DNA from: Symbiodinium natans
Taxonomy: Eukaryota > Sar > Dinophyceae > Suessiales > Symbiodiniaceae
Assembly (NCBI GenBank): GCA_905221605.1
Contig: CAJNDS010002766.1
Coordinates: forward strand, 1-64,000
Reading direction: 5' to 3'
Length of the DNA stretch: 64,000 bases
The first letter of the stretch is position 1, and every line of letters begins with the position of its first letter. The notes beneath the pieces are model-generated. The model saw only the letters and a program-made list of their open reading frames with translations, did not search any database and was not told the DNA's origin. Made by a program: the position numbers and the translations under genes. Positions 62,001-64,000 of this stretch are shown in pieces.

Positions 62001-63198
62001 TTAGGGTTTAGGGTTAGGGTTAACTTTAAGGGTCCTGAGGTTTAGGGTTGCAGGCACCCTAAACCCTAAACCCTTGAGGGCCCTGTGACATCAGACCTTT
62101 CGGGCTTAGGGTTTGGGCGGTCCTGGGGTACTTAGTAACCCAATTTTCATTGCACTTATATTATCCCAACCATGACCCTATTAGGGTTCTTAAGGGGCTT
62201 ATAAGTGGGTGAGAACTACACTTATAATTAAGTTATAAGTGATAAGTACCCTGAACCTCCAAGTAAACCCTAAACCCTAAACCCTAAACCCCAAATGACC
62301 CCAAACCGCACGACCTGAGAGAACACCTTGAGAAACCCCAAGGCTTCGCAAGCATTGGGTTTAGGGTGTAGAGTGTAGGGTTTAGGGTTTAGTTTAGGGT
62401 TTAGGGCCTCAAACCCTCCAACAACCTCTGAAAGCCCTCGAGCCCCTCGGGTACCTTTCCGGGGGTCCCATTACGGGGATTCTATTCGTGGTATTAAAGG
62501 GGTACCCCTCTTCGGGAAATACCCACTGGCGGCTCTTGGAACTCTGCGTATCGCCAGCCGGGACTAGTTGCAGGTTTTTGTGGCGCTCGACTTTGGATGT
62601 TTGGGATGCTAAAGCCAGCTCTAGGCCCTAGGCCCTAGCCCCTAAACCCTAAACCCGAAACCCTAAACCCTACACCCTAAACCCTAAGCCCTAAACCCTG
62701 AACCCTAAAACCTGAACCCTGAACCCTAAACCCTAAACCCTAAACCCTAAACCCTAAACCCTAAACCAAAACCAGGACGTCGGCAAGCCCGGCCTCTGAT
62801 TCGATGCGGCGCCGCGCCGTAGGCGTCTCGACAGGGAGCCCCCGCACCAGCACCTGGTGTGGGTTTGGGGTTTAGGGTTTAGGGTTTAGGGTTTAGGGTT
62901 TAGGGTTGAGGGTTGAGGGTTGAGGGGAGTTCGGAATTTAGGGCGCTTCAAAGGTTGGAGAAAGAGCAGGCGCCCCACAAAAAGTAGTTTCGTGAGGCCA
63001 AAGTGCCCGAGAAGTGTCCTGGTGAGGTTCAACGACACAAACTTGCAGACCCGGAACCCCCCCCTATAAGCACGAAACCATATACACCCTGCGGCCCTGC
63101 GCCCTAAACCTTAAACCCTAAACCCTAAACCCTAAACCCTAAACCCTAAACCCCTAGCTTCCTCGAGCTCCTTAAAGTCGTACATGGCTTTGGGAACC
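40023..63198 (-). CDS. Very long split gene(s): about 44 short exons, mostly coiled coil
   Basis: Exons were recognised as short islands between telomere-type tracts, each with AG|G acceptor and GC, GT or GA donor. From 62853 to 57557 eleven exons join in frame for 194 codons: 62853-62773, 61666-61595, 61322-61290, 60883-60794, 60038-59998, 59885-59831, 59212-59156, 58250-58185, 57709-57667, 57600-57557. The remainder to 40126-40023 (stop TAG) is mainly heptad-rich Ala/Glu/Arg/Gln. The product would be a large coiled-coil protein, perhaps cytoskeletal or scaffold. Phases between 57134 and 53882 and at the C-terminal end do not all match, so exons are missing or more than one gene is present. 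Confidence 0.6.
41365..41455 (+). repeat. CTTAGGG variant array
   Basis: Tandem GGGCTTA units, passing into TTCAGGG and TTTAGGG at the right. Similar blocks occur at 63265-63340 and 63535-63580. Confidence 0.9.
42218..42455 (-). repeat. Longest CCCTAAA array
   Basis: About 30 nearly perfect heptamers with one break near 42358. It ends against the exon island at 42470. Confidence 0.95.
44040..44290 (+). repeat. Homogenised TTTAGGGG octamer array
   Basis: Starts as TTTAGGG and changes to TTTAGGGG, TTTAGGGGG and TTTTAGGGG blocks. Confidence 0.9.
44895..52578 (-). CDS. Coiled-coil exons of the split gene
   Basis: 52578-52519 EATTAAAAEEAARQRLAEAE. 52342-52286 AVAHEAGRQAADFREKERQ. 51956-51885 AYVASFDFASAVASTETAIA. 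51153-51112 EGTETFARRVL. 50790-50761 DAVAKREAEL. 50254-50213 AELQASQDALLSAK. 49886-49799 LAAMQVLEHFWHP. 49652-49608 ELLNRVRAVKDEKLQ. 49080-49042 EKERLDAEQEAKQ. 48647-48606 AALLDAERQRQEAE. 48161-48120 AELQASQDALLSAQ. 47361-47305 DLLRRAEGEVESAKEELLQ. 46696-46642 TMEAFAAEAWRERAMFT. 46153-46106 AEQIEQSTKQEMEAAE. 45923-45909 DRTQK. 45337-45310 ALTDAEATL. 44934-44895 LLATQQAQSKNLE. Each is 15-88 nt, very short for eukaryotic exons. Confidence 0.6.
46961..47046. repeat. Family B element, left arm truncated
   Basis: ACAGTCCTTAATGGGGATTA to AGTACAAGGGGAAACATCC. Confidence 0.75.
47622..47716. repeat. Family B element
   Basis: TTGGGATGTTCCCCTTATAC to AAGGGGTGAACATCCTAA. Confidence 0.85.
48448..48585 (-). 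repeat. CCCTAAAAA 9-10-mer array
   Basis: About a dozen copies of CCCTAAAAA. Read on the minus strand it gives an artefactual FLGFLG polypeptide fused to a real exon. Confidence 0.9.
48778..48830 (+). repeat. TTTCGGG variant array
   Basis: Seven or so copies of TTTCGGG directly beside a TTTAGGG array. Confidence 0.9.
51405..51875 (-). repeat. CCCCTAAA/CCCCGAAA array
   Basis: About 470 bp of C-rich octamer variants in local blocks (CCCCCGAAA, CCCCAAA, CCCCTAAA), ending in plain CCCTAAA next to exon 51956-51885. Confidence 0.9.
52592..52866 (+). repeat. Longest TTTAGGG array
   Basis: Nearly perfect TTTAGGG except for a variant patch near 52700-52760. It starts about 14 bases from exon 52578-52519 and ends at a family A element. 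Confidence 0.95.
52881..52993. repeat. Family A element
   Basis: TACCTACAGGTTCGAGGGTA to ATGAACCTTGAAGTA, immediately after a long TTTAGGG array. Confidence 0.7.
53332..58250 (-). CDS. Middle exons of the split gene, coiled coil begins
   Basis: 58250-58185 DVALLQKEPIAFFDSQILGL. 57709-57667 GEGGEHVFFSGHLE. 57600-57557 GQRATKSPFVNDDPG. 57204-57134 ERVLVAAAQEEDFDVTRK. 56379-56291 GVMPWEGAPVPRN. 56087-56031 ATASPDAAILAENERLKKE. 55756-55667 ARLRQIDAAQKRVESAEAS. 55285-55238 EALAKQSEIQKLNADR. 54775-54728 ELEALTKNSDARWTLQ. 54154-54084 ALAQAELVNMAKARQELLKI. 53926-53882 VWRAERAVEQCRGIK. 53704-53618 VSQARLEFWRDAHDTAVVKT. 53385-53332 DTSDNHLHVSKFREYAVQ. Heptad pattern is evident from 56087 down. A possible tiny exon lies at 53184-53165. 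Confidence 0.6.
54241..54374. repeat. Family A inverted-repeat element, best intact copy
   Basis: Ends GCATACTTGGAGGTTCA and TGAACCTCCAAGTATGC are perfect inverted repeats when three flanking bases are included. The interior is also largely self-complementary (ATTATAAGTGTAG against its complement). No ORF. It resembles a MITE and lies in an intron. Confidence 0.85.
54548..54728 (-). repeat. CCCTAAA array abutting an exon donor
   Basis: On the coding strand the exon 54775-54728 ends CTGCAG and the next bases are GTTTAGGGTTTAGGG, so the array itself is the donor. Confidence 0.85.
55345..55426. repeat. Family E element, partial copy 3
   Basis: Retains the right end CATTCCCTCAGTCCCTACGA then ACCAACAG and the TTTAAGGGATTATATAGGG block. 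Confidence 0.6.
55526..55638. repeat. Family A element
   Basis: GCATGCAGATTCATGGTACT to CCTGAATCTCCAAGTA. The right end lies about 28 bases from a GC donor. Confidence 0.7.
55863..56010. repeat. Family B element with CCCTAAA array in its loop
   Basis: Arms AACAGTCCCTAATGGGGAT and AAGGACTGTTGGTATAAGGG flank a CCCTAAA array at about 55916-55980, where intact copies have GGTACTACAATCCC. Confidence 0.8.
56616..56710. repeat. Family C element, second copy
   Basis: Shares with 32851-32946 the words cttagaacctta, atatttttaaatatccactt and cccagggggatata. It stands alone here, showing that family C is a separate element. Confidence 0.6.
57017..57123. repeat. Family H element, copy 2
   Basis: CTTAGTTGCTGAGTTCATAA to GCACTCATTCAGCTACTAAG, with a shared inner TTCAGTTCTRTAGGGGGATT-like block. 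Confidence 0.7.
57933..58180. repeat. Family A element whose terminal repeat is split by CCCTAAA units
   Basis: The left part is canonical. The right terminal repeat TGAACC|TCCAAG is interrupted between 58067 and 58170 by a CCCTAAA array. Removing the array restores the canonical end. Confidence 0.8.
58581..58692. repeat. Family I-like palindromic element
   Basis: Ends TGGGGGGTTCCCGAAAGTAG and its imperfect complement near CAGAAACCCCCCAC; GGGGTACCCC words are shared with 62450-62530. Confidence 0.55.
59043..59115. repeat. Family A element, partial
   Basis: Only the right half is clear: CTTGTAAGCGCCCATGAACC then TCCAAGTA. Confidence 0.6.
59156..63198 (-). CDS. Upstream exons of the split gene (globular part)
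   Basis: 63198-63159 reads VPKAMYDFKELEE. 62853-62773 reads VLVRGLPVETPTARRRIESE. 61666-61595 reads LLEASTYFLGDEATPG, which resembles the TYFLGDxxTxAD turn of glutathione-transferase C-terminal domains. 61322-61290 is DPNVFVHEVDQ. 60883-60794 is SFDAPRRIFRRLRNW. 60038-59998 plus 59885-59831 give AGEVGAQLCPVDSL then ICVGREGVRGSFVDF. 59212-59156 is ALARSGRPSGAFSVPLKTC. Exon 59212-59156 had first looked terminal; the AG|G frame removes that stop. Confidence 0.55.
59669..59770. repeat. Family B element, right arm replaced by CCCTAAA
   Basis: The left arm is complete. The right arm stops at GGACTGTTA and passes straight into CTCTAAACCCTAAACCC. Confidence 0.75.
59886..59997 (-). repeat. Introner-like element, family D copy 1 (a whole intron)
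   Basis: On the coding strand it runs from GTGGTACTTTACTGTAAC to GTGCAGCCAAG, exactly between two in-frame exons (60038-59998 and 59885-59831). A second copy of the same sequence lies at 36105-36212. It has no telomere-type repeat. Confidence 0.65.
60447..60673 (+). repeat. 26-bp minisatellite
   Basis: About eight copies of a 26-bp unit beginning ggagtgcccaaccccagagt. Directly upstream (60366-60426) are about three copies of a 19-bp unit aactcttctcctcgcccgg. The open frames across it are repeat artefacts. Confidence 0.9.
62121..62265. repeat. Family A element, left end eroded
   Basis: GGGGTACTTAGTAACCCAAT to CCTGAACCTCCAAGTA, following a TTTGGG-type tract. Confidence 0.7.
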
Positions 63199-63424
63199 CT
63201 TAAAGCCCTCAAGCCATGAAAGCCCTGAGCCCCAAAAGCCCAAACACCCTCTTCAGATTTACGGCTTAGGGCTTAGGGCTTACAGGGCTTACAGGGCTTA
63301 TAGGGCTTATAGGGCTTAGGGCTTAGGGCTTAGGTTGATGCTTGAGGCGGTTGAGGGTTAAGGGTTTAGGGTTGAGGGTTTAGGGCCAGGCCCCTCCCCT
63401 GGGCCATGGCTTCAAGGGGGTAAG

Positions 63425-63510
63425 GGAGGCATGCCGGCGCGCCACGGACGCCGACCCCGTCGGCGCGCTGAGACTCGCCAAAGCCGATCGGAGGTTCAAG
63501 GGCCTTCGAA
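63425..63510. other. Coding-looking island, strand undecided
   Basis: GC-rich unique island between TTTAGGG tracts. The plus strand reads RATDADPVGALRLAKADRRF, the minus strand IGFGESQRADGVGVRGAPAC. Both are plausible, so only exon status is proposed. Confidence 0.35.
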
Positions 63511-63838
63511 TTCTCTTCTTGAGGTTTAGGTTTAGGGCTTAGGGCTTAGGGCTTAGGGCTTAGGGCTTAGGGCTTAGGGTTTAGGGTTTAGGGTTTAGGG
63601 TTTAGGGTTTAGGGTTCTAGGGTTCTAGGGTTCTAGGGTTTAGGGCTTAGGGTTTGGAGGTAAGGGCTTTTTGAAATGCTGGGATTTGCCAAGCTGTTGA
63701 TGGTGCTCGTGCGTGGCGTTTGGCACTGTAGAGACGAGAACAGTTAGCGGGATCAGATCTCTACGATGCCTGACCCCTACTGAAAACCCTAAACCCCAAA
63801 CCCCAAACCCCAAACCCCAAACCTACATCATTAGGCAG

Positions 63839-63922
63839 CCGTCTTGCAGATCGCCAAGCAGCTGGAATGGAAAGACCCGCAGCGCTTCCTCGCTTACGGC
63901 GTGGCACTCTCTGTGTTCACAA
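63839..63922. other. Coding-looking island, strand undecided
   Basis: The plus strand reads AAVLQIAKQLEWKDPQRFLA after TTAG|G. The minus strand reads SEEALRVFPFQLLGDLQDGC. Plus has the better acceptor, minus agrees with the neighbouring gene. Confidence 0.35.
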
Positions 63923-64000
63923 ACCCCTATATATGGGGTTTAGGATTAGGGTTTAGGGTTTGGGGTTTAGGGTTTGGGGTTCAGGGTTTAGGCGTCTAAC

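Noticed and set aside
1-64000. tRNA and rRNA genes, bacterial promoters or terminators
   Set aside because: No cloverleaf, rRNA core or prokaryotic signal was recognised; the sequence is eukaryotic in structure.

Overview
The window looks like dinoflagellate nuclear DNA (Symbiodiniaceae or a relative; I cannot name the species). The telomere-type heptamer TTTAGGG/CCCTAAA occurs in hundreds of short tracts from end to end. Coding sequence is cut into very small exons. The splice sites I can infer are GT, GC or GA at the 5' side and AG followed by exon G at the 3' side, a signature known from dinoflagellates. Several exons also resemble dinoflagellate multicopy proteins I remember. I see no rRNA, tRNA or CRISPR.

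Region 1 (about 964-26139, minus strand) is one gene for a membrane fatty-acid desaturase. I reconstructed 21 exons, including an 18-nt microexon. They join in one frame for 450 codons to a stop, with histidine boxes in the expected order (GHHVSHGG, EHNKAHHY, NHAGRD, NYQVEHHMFP). Eighteen of its 20 introns hold telomere-type heptamers. One 59-nt intron (21562-21620) is made almost only of them.

Region 2 (about 4137-21372) lies inside one intron of that desaturase. It is a roughly 17-kb mobile-element-like unit on the same strand. Its long exons encode RGG/acidic/Lys-rich segments, a methyltransferase-like segment, a GIY-YIG-like segment and large uncharacterised domains. Related AACCGGGTT-rich sequences sit at its two edges.

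Region 3 (26-40 kb) holds partial genes: a type II membrane protein with a Cys-rich segment (33430-34836), a Lys/Ala/Pro-repeat protein with a C-terminal membrane helix (31618-32441), and isolated exons, one resembling a 2-oxoglutarate dioxygenase.

Region 4 (40-63.2 kb, minus strand) is a chain of about 44 short exons, mostly coiled coil. Nearly every exon checked between 40 and 54 kb has CCCTAAA on its left and TTTAGGG on its right, so the introns have inverted telomere-type ends.

Between exons there are several short inverted-repeat families (called A to I here). Some copies are interrupted by a telomere-type tract, so those tracts arose inside existing DNA. One family coincides exactly with a whole intron, as an introner would. 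The main new observation is a genome whose introns are built from or invaded by telomere-type repeat, whose G-rich strand itself contains a usable donor (G|GTTTAG) and acceptor (TTTAG|G). All exon limits are read by eye from frame, splice signals and remembered family motifs. None is confirmed by transcripts or searches.
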